Shown here piece by piece: positions 15,424 through 25,101 of a stretch of 56,523 nt of DNA. A model generated the notes under the pieces. The model was not told where the DNA came from and did no database searches. It saw only the letters and a list, made by a program, of their open reading frames with translations. Position 1 is the stretch's first letter; every line of letters begins with the position of its first letter. Position numbers and translations under genes: made by a program. Source of the stretch: an uncultured Pelagibacteraceae bacterium (lineage in GTDB: Bacteria > Pseudomonadota > Alphaproteobacteria > Pelagibacterales > Pelagibacteraceae). Location: the NCBI GenBank assembly GCA_902566705.1, contig CACFJT010000007.1:1-56523 (forward strand). Reading direction: 5' to 3'.

Positions 15424-17153
15424 ACATTTTTGAATTATATCTAGATAAAATTAAATCTATTATTGTTGAACTTAGTAAAAAAAATCAACTTATCGTTCCA
15501 GAAAGTTTCAATGGTATTAATGCTGAAATACCACCGCCAAAATTTGATTGTGATATTTCAACTAATGTTGCAATGGTTTTATCGAAACTAAACAAAACCT
15601 CTCCAATAGAATTAGCAGAAAAACTTGTACCTGAAATAAAAAATAGTGATGATCAAATAGAAAATATATCTGTTGCTAAACCTGGCTTCATAAATATTAA
15701 ATTCAAGCCATCATTTTGGTCATACTTTATTAAAGAAATAATTGATAACGCTGAAAAATTTGGAATTAATGAAAAAGAGAAAAAAAATAATTATTTAGTC
15801 GAATTTGTATCAGCTAATCCTACCGGACCATTGCATGTTGGTCATTGTAGAGGAGCTATTTTAGGCGACGTCATATCTAATGTATTAATATTTAATAAAC
15901 ACAAGGTTACTAAAGAGTATTATGTAAATGATTATGGTAACCAGATTATAAATTTTACAAAATCCGTATACTTTAGAATTAGGGAATTAAAATTTAACGA
16001 AATATTTCCTCAAGATAATCCTGATTTGTATCCAGGAGATTACCTTGTTGATTTTGCGAAAAATATAGTTTCAGATAATTCAGATCTGAATTTTGATGAT
16101 TATGAGGAAATAAGCGATAAGTTAACAGCTTTATCTATAGAACAGGCGCTACTTTTAATTAAAAAAAACCTTAAGAGTTTAGGAATTAACCATGATAATT
16201 TCGTTAGTGAAAAAAGTATTGTTTCAAACAAAGAAGTAGAGAGTGTAATAAAATTTTTAGAAAAGAATAAATTTGTATACAAAGGAAAAATTAAAGCTCC
16301 AGCAGGAGAAGACGATAAAAACTGGGTAGAAAGAGAACAGTTACTTTTTAAATCTACTGATTTTGGTGACGATAAAGATAGAGCATTACAAAAGTCAGAT
16401 GGAACATGGACTTATTTTGCAAGTGATGTTGCATATCATAAAAATAAAGTGGATCGTAAATTTGATTATTTAATAAATATTCTTGGTGCAGATCATTCTG
16501 GTTACATCAAAAGAATTTCATCCTCAGTTGAAGCTTTATCAGGAAAAAAAGATAAACTGATTTGTAAAATTAGTCAGCTTGTAAAATTAATTAAAAATAA
16601 CAAACCATTTAAGATGTCCAAAAGAAAAGGTGACTACATTACGGTTGATGATTTAATTGAAGAAGTTGGAAAAGATGCAACTAGGTTTATTATGCTCAAC
16701 AGAAGTAGTGACGTGGAATTAGATTTTGATTTTGATGCTGTAAAAGAAAAATCAAAAGATAATCCGTTATATTATGTTCAATATTGTTATGCTAGAATTT
16801 CATCAGTCTTCAGACATATTGGCAAAGATTTAAATTCAAATATTAAATTAGATGATTTTAGTTTTGAATACTCAAATGATGAGATCAAAATTTTAAAAAA
16901 GATTTCAGAATGGCCTAAATGTATCGATGCAGCTAGTTCGAAATTAGAACCACATAGAATACCTGTTTATTTATATGATCTTGCTTCAGAATTTCATTCG
17001 TATTGGAATCTTGGTAAACAAAACCCAGAAAAAAGATTTATTAATGATCAAAAAACAGTTTCACCAGATAAATTAATTTTTTTAAAAGCTATATCTAACG
17101 TTGTAAAATCTGGAATGGATATAGTTGGTGTAGATACACCAAATAAAATGTAA
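15420..17153 (+). CDS. argS: Arginyl-tRNA synthetase
   Basis: Class I aminoacyl-tRNA synthetase, 577 residues. The N-terminal tRNA-recognition domain precedes SANPTGPLHVGHCRGA (HIGH motif) and FKMSKRKGDYIT (KMSKS equivalent). The C-terminal anticodon-binding domain includes NPLYYVQYCYARISSVFRH. Length is normal. It overlaps dgt upstream and the small ORF downstream by 1 bp. Confidence 0.95.
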   Translation: MNIFELYLDKIKSIIVELSKKNQLIVPESFNGINAEIPPPKFDCDISTNVAMVLSKLNKTSPIELAEKLVPEIKNSDDQIENISVAKPGFINIKFKPSFWSYFIKEIIDNAEKFGINEKEKKNNYLVEFVSANPTGPLHVGHCRGAILGDVISNVLIFNKHKVTKEYYVNDYGNQIINFTKSVYFRIRELKFNEIFPQDNPDLYPGDYLVDFAKNIVSDNSDLNFDDYEEISDKLTALSIEQALLLIKKNLKSLGINHDNFVSEKSIVSNKEVESVIKFLEKNKFVYKGKIKAPAGEDDKNWVEREQLLFKSTDFGDDKDRALQKSDGTWTYFASDVAYHKNKVDRKFDYLINILGADHSGYIKRISSSVEALSGKKDKLICKISQLVKLIKNNKPFKMSKRKGDYITVDDLIEEVGKDATRFIMLNRSSDVELDFDFDAVKEKSKDNPLYYVQYCYARISSVFRHIGKDLNSNIKLDDFSFEYSNDEIKILKKISEWPKCIDAASSKLEPHRIPVYLYDLASEFHSYWNLGKQNPEKRFINDQKTVSPDKLIFLKAISNVVKSGMDIVGVDTPNKM

Positions 17154-17413
17154 TGCTAAAAGAAATTAAGTATTTAATCTTTATTATTGTAATTGTTTTA
17201 TTTATGTTTTTGACTGGTAGATATTATTTTTCTGATGAAAATAAGAAGAAATCATACAGATCTTACAATAATAATGATGAGAAAATTAAATTATATTCTA
17301 AAAATTTACCTATTCTGGAAAATGATACACAAAATGTAATTGAATACGTTAAGCAAACAAATAAAAAAAAGAAAAAAAAGTTTAATTTTTGGAAACTTTT
17401 AGAAAATGATTAA
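17153..17413 (+). CDS. Short membrane-anchored protein in the SPOR-protein slot between argS and nagZ
   Basis: An 86-residue protein with one N-terminal membrane segment (IKYLIFIIVIVLFMFLTG) and a hydrophilic Lys-rich remainder ending KKKKKKFNFWKLLEND. It overlaps argS by 1 bp and nagZ by 8 bp, so it is almost certainly translated. In many alphaproteobacteria this slot holds a larger SPOR-domain (peptidoglycan-binding) protein. No SPOR domain is visible here, so it may be a reduced relic or a different anchor. No function assigned. Confidence 0.65.
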   Translation: MLKEIKYLIFIIVIVLFMFLTGRYYFSDENKKKSYRSYNNNDEKIKLYSKNLPILENDTQNVIEYVKQTNKKKKKKFNFWKLLEND

Positions 17414-18356
17414 GAATAGAAGAGCTTTTATTGTCGGTTTAAAATCATCAAAATTATCAAACAAAGAGATTACTTTTTTAAAGAAATATAAACCATGGGG
17501 AGTTATTTTATTTTCAAGAAATATTAGTTCAATTGAACAAACTAAAAAATTAACTGATAAAATAAAACAAATATTTAAAGACAAAAAATACCCAATATTA
17601 ATAGATCAAGAAGGTGGACGAGTAAATCGATTAAGTAAAATTATTTCATTTGATAATTTAACCTCTGAATATTTTGGTAATTTATTTACAAAAGATAAAA
17701 AAAAATTTGATATTATTTATAAATTATTTGTCGATAAAACTTCGTATTTGCTTAAATCAATTGGTGTTAATATAAATACTGTTCCTGTTTTAGATATTCG
17801 AGCCAAAGGTGCTAGCAATATTATTGGTGATAGGTCTTTTTCAAAAAATAAAAAGAATATCTCTAAAATAGGAGATATTTGTATTGATTATTTTCATGAA
17901 AATTCTATTGGAACTGTTATGAAACATATACCAGGGCATGGTTTAGCTAAGGTAGATAGTCATAAATTTACCCCTGTAGTTACAAAAAAATTAAATTATT
18001 TGAATAAAAATGATTTTTTCCCATTTAAGAAAAAACAGAGTTATTTTGCAATGACAGCTCATGTAATATATCGAAGTATTGATAACTTGAATACAGCTAC
18101 ACATTCTAAAAAAATTATAAATTTAATTAGAAAAAAAATTGGCTTTAAAAACATTTTGATTTCAGATGATTTATCAATGAAAAGTTTGAAAGATGATTTA
18201 ACAACTAATACAATCAAAACATTTAGCGCAGGTTGTAATCTTGCTCTTCATTGCAATGGTAAATTGACTGAAATGAGGGTAGTTGGTGAAAATTCACCAA
18301 AGGTATGTAATTTTATTATAAAAAAAACATCACTATTTTATAAAATTTTAAGTTAA
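17406..18356 (+). CDS. nagZ: Beta-N-acetylhexosaminidase (NagZ-type, GH3)
   Basis: A 316-residue cytoplasmic GH3 enzyme that removes GlcNAc from peptidoglycan turnover products. Seen: IDQEGGRVNRL (67-77), KHIPGHG (173-179), the NagZ-specific Asp184/His186 in VDSHKFTP, and the nucleophile loop ISDDLSM (Asp254). It is somewhat shorter than the usual 340 residues. It sits between the short anchor protein and scpA, the conserved alphaproteobacterial order. Confidence 0.9.
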   Translation: MIKNRRAFIVGLKSSKLSNKEITFLKKYKPWGVILFSRNISSIEQTKKLTDKIKQIFKDKKYPILIDQEGGRVNRLSKIISFDNLTSEYFGNLFTKDKKKFDIIYKLFVDKTSYLLKSIGVNINTVPVLDIRAKGASNIIGDRSFSKNKKNISKIGDICIDYFHENSIGTVMKHIPGHGLAKVDSHKFTPVVTKKLNYLNKNDFFPFKKKQSYFAMTAHVIYRSIDNLNTATHSKKIINLIRKKIGFKNILISDDLSMKSLKDDLTTNTIKTFSAGCNLALHCNGKLTEMRVVGENSPKVCNFIIKKTSLFYKILS

Positions 18357-18365
18357 TATCTGAGC

Positions 18366-19109
18366 ATGACTATTGCTGATTCTGCATTATTTAATGTTGA
18401 TATTAATAATTATAATGGCCCTCTAGATGTCCTTTTAGATTTAGCAAAAGCTCAAAAAGTAGATCTTGAAGAGATATCAATAACAAAGTTAGCAGATCAA
18501 TTTCACGATTATATTACAAAAGAAAAAGATTTAAATTTAGAAATTGCTTCAGAATATTTATTGATGGCAACTTGGTTAGCATATTTAAAATCTAAATTAT
18601 TACTTCCAGGAACTCCTGAAGAAGAATTTAAAGTTCAAGAAGTTGCTGAAAAATTAAAATTACAACTGAAAAAATTAGAACTAATAAGATTACTTTCTGA
18701 ACAAATGCTCAAAAGAAAAAGACTAGGAAGAGAAATTAGATCAAGAGGAATGAGAGGTAATATAAGATCTATTTACAGCACAGAATATAATTTAAGTTTA
18801 TTTGAACTACTTAAGTCATATTCAACAATTATTATGACCAAAGATTTTCAAAAAATGAATATTCCAAAATTACCAGTATTTACTGCAGAGGATGGTATTA
18901 AAACGATAAGAGAATTTTTTGGAAAATTAATTGATTGGAAAAAATTAGACGATTTAATTCCTAAAAATTTTAAAAGCGGTTCAAAATATAAACGCACTGG
19001 AAAAGCAGGAATTTTTGCTGGTTCATTAGAATTAGTTAAAGAAGGAAATCTGACAATGAAACAAGATAAATTATTTGACGATATTTATGTGAAGGAAAAT
19101 AATGATTAA
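18366..19109 (+). CDS. scpA: Segregation and condensation protein A
   Basis: A 247-residue kleisin that bridges SMC heads in chromosome condensation. The N-terminal YNGPLDVLLDLAKAQKVDLEEISITKLADQF is diagnostic, followed by EYLLMATWLAYLKSKLLLP. The central region is highly charged. Its stop overlaps scpB by 8 bp, so the two subunits are probably made together. Confidence 0.93.
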   Translation: MTIADSALFNVDINNYNGPLDVLLDLAKAQKVDLEEISITKLADQFHDYITKEKDLNLEIASEYLLMATWLAYLKSKLLLPGTPEEEFKVQEVAEKLKLQLKKLELIRLLSEQMLKRKRLGREIRSRGMRGNIRSIYSTEYNLSLFELLKSYSTIIMTKDFQKMNIPKLPVFTAEDGIKTIREFFGKLIDWKKLDDLIPKNFKSGSKYKRTGKAGIFAGSLELVKEGNLTMKQDKLFDDIYVKENND

Positions 19110-19803
19110 AAAAGAAAAAATTGCAAAAGATAATATCGTTAAATTTCCATCTAAGTTATCTGATTTAGAAAAAGAAATTGAAGCAGTTATTTTTGCTGCT
19201 GCTGAACCATTAGATGTTGATACAATCGAAAGCAAAATAACGAAAAAAGGTAGTGTATCTAAATCATTAGAAAAGTTACAGCAAGAATACTCTAAACGTG
19301 GAATTAATCTAATTTGTATAAAAGAAAAATGGTCCTTTAGAACTTCTCCTAATTTATCAAATATTATGTCACAAGAAAGAACTGTTGAAAAAAAACTTTC
19401 TAGAGCTGCCGTGGAGACTTTGGCTATAATTGTATATCATCAGCCTGTTACTAGAGCAGAAATTGAAGAAATAAGAGGTGTTGCTTTCGGCACAAATACT
19501 CTTGAAATATTAATGGAACTTAACTGGGTAAAACCAGGTGGCCGTAAAGATGTACCAGGTAGACCAATTCAGTATGTTACAACTGATGAATTTTTAAGTC
19601 ATTTCAATCTTCAAAAATTATCTGATTTACCAACAATTGATGAATTAGGTGCTGCTGGATTGATTGACAGTTCTAGTGTCGATAATGCAATTTTTGGAAC
19701 TGGTAAATTCTACAAAGAAAAACAAGAAGAAAAAAAAGAGGATATTTATTCTAATATTGATGAGATGTTAAACAGCACTCTTGACACAGAAGAGAAAGAT
19801 TAA
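19102..19803 (+). CDS. scpB: Segregation and condensation protein B
   Basis: A 233-residue ScpB with paired winged-helix domains. Family motifs include EIEAVIFAAAEPL, LSRAAVETLAIIVYHQPVTRAEIEEIRGV and GRKDVPGRPIQYVTT. It overlaps scpA and partners it in the SMC complex. The C-terminal tail is acidic and unstructured-looking. Confidence 0.93.
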   Translation: MIKKEKIAKDNIVKFPSKLSDLEKEIEAVIFAAAEPLDVDTIESKITKKGSVSKSLEKLQQEYSKRGINLICIKEKWSFRTSPNLSNIMSQERTVEKKLSRAAVETLAIIVYHQPVTRAEIEEIRGVAFGTNTLEILMELNWVKPGGRKDVPGRPIQYVTTDEFLSHFNLQKLSDLPTIDELGAAGLIDSSSVDNAIFGTGKFYKEKQEEKKEDIYSNIDEMLNSTLDTEEKD

Positions 19804-19853
19804 CAAAAAAGTAACTTTTAAATTAACCATAAAAAGGTTATAAGGTTAACATT

Positions 19854-20054
19854 ATGGCACCAAGTCTTTGGCAAATTGCAGTAGTTATTATCCTTGTGAT
19901 TTTACTTTTTGGTAGAGGTAAAATTTCTAGTCTAATGGGTGACGTAGCTAAAGGAATTAAAAGTTTTAAAAAAGGAATGTCCTCAGACGCTACTGAGGAT
20001 TCAGAGCCTAAAAATATTTCTGACGAAAACAAAGACTCAGAAAATAAAGATTAA
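19854..20054 (+). CDS. tatA: Sec-independent translocase protein TatA
   Basis: A 66-residue TatA: one N-terminal helix ([16 protein letters not shown]), the [24 protein letters not shown] hinge and amphipathic helix, then an acidic tail. It forms the pore-like part of the twin-arginine export system with TatBC immediately downstream. The M48 protease at 34067-34894 carries a plausible Tat lipoprotein signal, a possible client. Confidence 0.93.
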   Translation: MAPSLWQIAVVIILVILLFGRGKISSLMGDVAKGIKSFKKGMSSDATEDSEPKNISDENKDSENKD

Positions 20055-20059
20055 ATCAC

Positions 20060-20290
20060 ATGCCTACTATTGGTTGGTTTGAGATATTAATTGTTGTCGG
20101 TATTGCAATCATTGTTCTTGGTCCTAAAGATTTTCCCATCATGTTAAAGAAAGCAGGTTCTTGGATAGGGACAGCAAAAAGATATGTAAGCAATATTCAA
20201 AATGAAGTTTCAAATTTAGAAATTGATGAAGAAAAAATTGAAAATGAAATAAAAAAAGAAACAAAAAAAGATGAGCAATCAAGAAAATGA
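20060..20290 (+). CDS. tatB: Sec-independent translocase protein TatB
   Basis: A 76-residue TatB with N-terminal MPTIGWFEILIVVGIAIIVLGPKDFPIMLKK, including the Glu (residue 8) and Gly-Pro hinge typical of TatB, then an acidic amphipathic helix. It is short compared with E. coli TatB (171). It overlaps the tatC start by 20 bp. Confidence 0.9.
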   Translation: MPTIGWFEILIVVGIAIIVLGPKDFPIMLKKAGSWIGTAKRYVSNIQNEVSNLEIDEEKIENEIKKETKKDEQSRK

Positions 20291-21041
20291 AGGTGGATTT
20301 GTTAGCCATCTAACAGAACTAAGAAAAAGATTAATACATAGTTTTATATTTCTAATAATCTTTTTTGTTATTTGTTACGTATTTGCAGAACATATATACG
20401 GTTTTTTAGTTGATCCATTTGCTCAAGCTGTAAAAAATGATGGGTCTGAAAGAAGGCTTATTTTTACAGCATTACAAGAAACTTTTTTAACTTATATTAA
20501 GGTATCTTTTTTCACAGCTTTCTTTGTAACCTGTCCCTTTATTCTAATGCAAATATGGAAATTTATTGCTCCAGGTTTATATAAACATGAAAAAGTTGCC
20601 ATACTCCCATATCTTGTATTAACACCTATCCTTTTCTTTTTGGGAGGTATGCTTGTTTACTATTTGATAATGCCTCTTGCTATTAAATTTTTTTTATCAT
20701 TTGAAAGCACAGGGATATCTACAAATTTACCAATTCAATTAGAAGCCAAAGTAAATGAATACTTGTCACTTGTTATGAAGTTAATTTTTGCATTTGGTAT
20801 AAGTTTCCAACTCCCGATAGTCTTAAGTTTGTTAGCAAGAATAGGTGTTGTCGACAGTAAATTTCTAAAAGACAGAAGAAAGTATGTAGTAGTAATTATA
20901 TTTGCTGCTGCTGCATTACTTACACCACCAGATCCAATCACTCAAATAGGTTTAGCTATTCCTTTATTAATTTTATATGAATTATCAATATTTTCTGTAA
21001 AATTTATAGAGAACAAAAATTTAGAAAAGACTGATGCATAA
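20271..21041 (+). CDS. tatC: Sec-independent translocase protein TatC
   Basis: A 256-residue six-helix receptor of the Tat system. The family N-terminus FVSHLTELRKRLIHS, the middle PFILMQIWKFIAPGLYKHEK and the C-terminal AAALLTPPDPITQIGLAIPLLILYE are all present. The start lies inside tatB, and its 3' end overlaps serS by 8 bp. Confidence 0.95.
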   Translation: MSNQENEGGFVSHLTELRKRLIHSFIFLIIFFVICYVFAEHIYGFLVDPFAQAVKNDGSERRLIFTALQETFLTYIKVSFFTAFFVTCPFILMQIWKFIAPGLYKHEKVAILPYLVLTPILFFLGGMLVYYLIMPLAIKFFLSFESTGISTNLPIQLEAKVNEYLSLVMKLIFAFGISFQLPIVLSLLARIGVVDSKFLKDRRKYVVVIIFAAAALLTPPDPITQIGLAIPLLILYELSIFSVKFIENKNLEKTDA

Positions 21042-22293
21042 TTTAAAAGAAATTAGAAAAGATTATTCAAAATTTGAAAAAGATCTTGAAAAACGTTCAG
21101 TTAGAATTGATTTTAATAATTTAAAAAAGCTTGATGAGTTAAATAGAGATTTAATTCAAAAGAAAGAAAACTTAGAAAAAGAAAAAAAAGATATTTCAAA
21201 ATCTAAAGATGAAAGTTTATTCAAAAAATCTAAAGAAATATCTACAGAATTAGAAAAGATTTCTGAGAAGCAAAAAAATACCAAAACTGAATTAGATAAT
21301 ATTTTATCAAGTATACCAAATATACCTCATCAAGATGTTCCAAATGGAAAAGATGAAAATGATAATGTAGAGGTTTTAAAAGCTGGAAAAATTCCTAAGT
21401 TTGACTTTAAACCCAAATCACATTACGAACTTGGTGAAAATTTAGGCATGCTAGATTTTGATCTTGCAACAAAAACAACCGGATCAAGATTTGTATTTGT
21501 TAAAAAAGAGTTAGCATTACTGGAACGAGCATTATCTAACTTTATGTTAGATACCCACATTATTCAAAATAGCTATCAGGAAATCTCGCCTCCATTGATA
21601 GCTTCTGATAATACAATGTATGGAACTGGTCAATTACCAAAATTTGAAAACGATCAATTTGAAATAAAATTTGATGAAGGTTCTGATAGAAAATTTTTAA
21701 TCCCAACTGCTGAAGTAATTTTAACAAACATTGTTAAAGATAAAATTGTTGACCTAAAAGATTTACCAATGAGATTTGTTGCATCAACACCTTGTTTTAG
21801 AAAAGAAGCAGGCAGTTATGGAAAAGATACAAAAGGAATGATTAGGCAACATCAATTTTATAAAGTTGAGATGGTTAGTATTGTAGAAAAAGAAAATTGC
21901 CTAGATGAATTAGAGCGAATGACAAATTGTGCAACAGATATATTGGATAAATTGGAGTTACCTTATAGAAAAGTAATTTTATGCTCAGGTGACATGGGTT
22001 TCAGTGCTGAAAAAACCTATGATATTGAAGTGTGGTTACCTTCAGAAAACAAGTATCGTGAAATATCATCATGCTCTTCCTGTTCAACATTTCAGGCACA
22101 ACGAATGAAATCAAGATATAAAAATAAAAATAAAGAAACTGTTTTTGTTGGAACATTAAATGGAAGTGGTTTAGCTGTGGGTAGAACTTTAATTGCTGTA
22201 CTAGAAAACCATCAACAAAAAGATGGTTCGATTATTGTTCCTAAAGTACTGCGACCGTATATGAATAATTTGGAATTGATTTCAGCTAAATAA
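21034..22293 (+). CDS. serS: Seryl-tRNA synthetase
   Basis: Class II synthetase, 419 residues. The N-terminal coiled-coil arm (residues about 1-100, Lys/Glu-rich) precedes motif 2 (FRKEAGSYGKDTKGMIRQHQF) and motif 3 (NGSGLAVGRTLIAVLENHQ). Length is normal. The start overlaps tatC; a 55-bp gap and a strong Shine-Dalgarno then introduce yajC. Confidence 0.95.
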   Translation: MHNLKEIRKDYSKFEKDLEKRSVRIDFNNLKKLDELNRDLIQKKENLEKEKKDISKSKDESLFKKSKEISTELEKISEKQKNTKTELDNILSSIPNIPHQDVPNGKDENDNVEVLKAGKIPKFDFKPKSHYELGENLGMLDFDLATKTTGSRFVFVKKELALLERALSNFMLDTHIIQNSYQEISPPLIASDNTMYGTGQLPKFENDQFEIKFDEGSDRKFLIPTAEVILTNIVKDKIVDLKDLPMRFVASTPCFRKEAGSYGKDTKGMIRQHQFYKVEMVSIVEKENCLDELERMTNCATDILDKLELPYRKVILCSGDMGFSAEKTYDIEVWLPSENKYREISSCSSCSTFQAQRMKSRYKNKNKETVFVGTLNGSGLAVGRTLIAVLENHQQKDGSIIVPKVLRPYMNNLELISAK

Positions 22294-22348
22294 AGTTGTT
22301 TTAATTACATAGATAGTATAAGTATTCACATAATTTATAAGGAGATTT

Positions 22349-22642
22349 ATGGAAGGCTCAGGAATAGGACAATTTATACCGTTAATTTTAATATTTGTTA
22401 TTTTTTATTTTTTCTTAATCAGACCACAGCAAAAAAAAGTTAAAGAGCACAAAGCAATGGTTGAAAGTCTTAAGAGAGGTGACAAGGTTGTTACTTCTGG
22501 TGGAATTACTGGTACAGTGGAGAGACTTATAGACAACGATAAAGTTGAAGTTGAAATTGCTGAAAACGTAAAGGTTGAGATAGTAAAATCAACTGGTATT
22601 CAAAGTCTTGTTAATACAAATACACAAGAAGTTAAAAAATAA
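22349..22642 (+). CDS. yajC: Sec translocon accessory protein YajC
   Basis: A 97-residue YajC with one membrane helix (FIPLILIFVIFYFFLIRPQQKKVKEH) and the conserved LKRGDKVVTSGGITGTVERL. AAGGAGAT directly upstream (about 22339-22346) is one of the few strong Shine-Dalgarno sites seen in the window. It precedes secD and secF, the usual cluster. Confidence 0.94.
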   Translation: MEGSGIGQFIPLILIFVIFYFFLIRPQQKKVKEHKAMVESLKRGDKVVTSGGITGTVERLIDNDKVEVEIAENVKVEIVKSTGIQSLVNTNTQEVKK

Positions 22643-22656
22643 TTATTTTTAGTTAA

Positions 22657-24210
22657 GTGCTTTATTTTTCTAAGTTAAGAATTTTATTTATAACTCTTTT
22701 TTCAGTTTTATTTATTTTAATTGCTTCCTCAAATCTTTTTAAGTTTGATGATAATTTTTTTGATAAAAAAATTAATCTAGGATTAGATCTTCAGGGCGGG
22801 TCATATCTATTACTTGAAATTGATAATGAACCTGTAATTGAACAAAAACTACAAAACTTAACAACAACTATCAGGAATTACTTCAAAGAAAAAAATATTA
22901 AAATCAACAATATAAAAATAAATAATCAAAGTATTTTTTTTAATGTAATAGATAATGATAAGCAATCTGTCTTAAATGTTTTTCAGGATGAAAATAGTGA
23001 TCTTAATCCTTATTACCCAAGATTTAAATCACATCAATTGGAAATTGAAGATACAGGGTTAAATTTTAAAGTTAATTTTTCAAGACAGGGCTTAATTAAA
23101 CTTAAAACATCCTCTCAAGATCAGGCTATAGAAATAGTTAGAAGAAGGGTGGATGAAGTTGGAACTAATGAACCCAACATACTCAAAAGAGGGAATAACC
23201 GAATTTTAGTGGAGCTTCCTGGATTAGATGATCCAATGAGAATTAAATCATTACTTGGTAAAACTGCAAACCTTACTTTTCGATTTGTAACAAATGATGA
23301 AAATGATCGTTTTGGTGTTGAAAATTTAAAATTTGAAAATGGTCTAGAAGAAGCCACAGTTAGTAAAAGAATTATAATAAGCGGTGAAAATTTACTTGAT
23401 GCTCAACCAAAAATGGATACGCAAACAAATCAAACTATTGTTTCCTTTACTTTAGATAGAGTAGGTGCAAAAAGGTTTGGTAAGGCAACTTCAAATGGTA
23501 TTGGAAAGCAATTAGCAATTGTTTTGGATGGTAAAATTATTAGTGCGCCTGTAGTTAGAGATACAATTGCAAGTGGATCTGGTCAGATTAGCGGTGGCTT
23601 TACTTTTCAAACTGCAACTGATCTTGCTTTATTATTAAGATCAGGAGCATTACCAGCTCCGTTAGAAATAATTGAAGAAAGAACAGTAGGTCCAGATCTT
23701 GGTCAAGATTCAATAAATGCAGGGATGATTGCTTTAGCAATAGGTTTTACGTTAGTGATAATTTTTATGATCGTAAAATATAAAATTTTTGGTTTAATTA
23801 CTAATGTAACCCTAATAGTTAATTTGTTTATTCTTTTGGGTATTTTAACCTTATTTGAAGCAACTTTAACACTACCTGGCATTGCAGGTATTATTCTAAC
23901 CGTAGGTATGGCAGTTGATGCAAATGTTTTAATTTTTGAGAGGATAAAAGAAGAATTAAAAGACGAAACTAACAACATCTTTGCTTTTGATGGCGGTTAT
24001 ATCAAATCAAGAACAGCTATTCTAGATGCGAATATTACCACTTTATTAGCTGCAATTATTTTGTTTTTTATGGGCTCAGGCCCAGTGAAAGGTTTTGCTG
24101 TAACTTTAGGAGTAGGAATATTTACAACACTATTTTCAGTATATTTTATAGCAAGATTGTTCACTAGTATTTATGTATCAAGAAATAAAGATAAGGAAAA
24201 ATTAATCTAA
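22657..24210 (+). CDS. secD: Protein translocase subunit SecD
   Basis: RND-type translocase subunit of 517 residues. The N-terminal helix is followed by INLGLDLQGGSYLLLEID, a large periplasmic domain with VRRRVDEVGTNEPNI, and the C-terminal RND core (GMIALAIGFTLVIIFMIVKYK; GMAVDANVLIFERIKEEL with the proton-relay Asp). The start appears to be GTG at 22657, since no ATG lies nearby. Its stop overlaps the secF start (TAATG). Confidence 0.94.
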   Translation: MLYFSKLRILFITLFSVLFILIASSNLFKFDDNFFDKKINLGLDLQGGSYLLLEIDNEPVIEQKLQNLTTTIRNYFKEKNIKINNIKINNQSIFFNVIDNDKQSVLNVFQDENSDLNPYYPRFKSHQLEIEDTGLNFKVNFSRQGLIKLKTSSQDQAIEIVRRRVDEVGTNEPNILKRGNNRILVELPGLDDPMRIKSLLGKTANLTFRFVTNDENDRFGVENLKFENGLEEATVSKRIIISGENLLDAQPKMDTQTNQTIVSFTLDRVGAKRFGKATSNGIGKQLAIVLDGKIISAPVVRDTIASGSGQISGGFTFQTATDLALLLRSGALPAPLEIIEERTVGPDLGQDSINAGMIALAIGFTLVIIFMIVKYKIFGLITNVTLIVNLFILLGILTLFEATLTLPGIAGIILTVGMAVDANVLIFERIKEELKDETNNIFAFDGGYIKSRTAILDANITTLLAAIILFFMGSGPVKGFAVTLGVGIFTTLFSVYFIARLFTSIYVSRNKDKEKLI

Positions 24211-25100
24211 TGATTTCTTTTAATAAATATTACAATCATTTTAATTTACTATCATCACTTTTAATTGTTGTATCATTATTGTTATTAATATTTAAGGGAC
24301 TTAATTTTGGTATAGATTTCAAAGGTGGTACATTAATTGAATTAAGAGCTTCAGATTCAAAAATAAATGTTAGTTCATTAAGAGATAGATTTAATCAAAT
24401 GGATTTAGGAGATGTTTCCGTTAAGAAATTTGGTAATGATACTGATTTTTTAGTAAAATTTGAAAATAAAGACAATAAAAAGAACATCATTGAAGAAATT
24501 AAAGTTAATTTAGATAAATCTTTTGGAAACAATTATGATTTTAGAAGAGTTGAAAATGTTGGTCCAAAAGTAAGTGCAGAATTATTAAAATCAGGTGTAA
24601 TTGCAATATCTTTGTCATTAGCATTAATGCTAATTTACATTTGGATTAGATTTGAATGGCAGTTTAGTCTAGGTGCAATTTTAGCTTTATTCCACGATGT
24701 TATTGTAACTCTTGGAGTTTTTTCACTATTTAGTTTAGAAATTAATTTATCAATCATAGCAGCAGTATTAACAATAGTTGGATACTCTATGAATGATACT
24801 GTTGTAATTTTTGACCGTGTTAGAGAAAATCTTAGAAAATATTCTGATATTAAGATTTTTGAATTAACAAATATTTCGATTAATGAAACGTTATCAAGAA
24901 CTATAATAACATCTGCAACCACTTTACTTGCCCTATTAGCAATTTATTTTTTTGGTGGTGAAATATTAAAAGGGTTTTCATTAGCAATGATACTTGGTGT
25001 TGTTTTTGGAACCTATTCATCCATTTATATAGCTAATACTGTTTTGGTTAGACTAAGAGTTTCTCAAAAAACTGTTCTAAGAGAAGACGAAAAAAAATAA
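24210..25100 (+). CDS. secF: Protein translocase subunit SecF
   Basis: A 296-residue partner of SecD. Seen: GLNFGIDFKGGTLIELR after the first helix, EFVGPKVSAEL-like sequence VENVGPKVSAELLKSG, and GYSMNDTVVIFDRVRENLR in the RND core. It ends the run that began at dgt, with its stop one base from the stop of the convergent PuuD-like gene. Confidence 0.94.
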   Translation: MISFNKYYNHFNLLSSLLIVVSLLLLIFKGLNFGIDFKGGTLIELRASDSKINVSSLRDRFNQMDLGDVSVKKFGNDTDFLVKFENKDNKKNIIEEIKVNLDKSFGNNYDFRRVENVGPKVSAELLKSGVIAISLSLALMLIYIWIRFEWQFSLGAILALFHDVIVTLGVFSLFSLEINLSIIAAVLTIVGYSMNDTVVIFDRVRENLRKYSDIKIFELTNISINETLSRTIITSATTLLALLAIYFFGGEILKGFSLAMILGVVFGTYSSIYIANTVLVRLRVSQKTVLREDEKK

Positions 25101-25101
25101 T

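Noticed and set aside
19823..19848. TTAACC...GGTTAA inverted repeat before tatA
   Set aside because: Only 6 bp, AT-rich and with no T run; it can arise by chance and does not support a terminator or operator.
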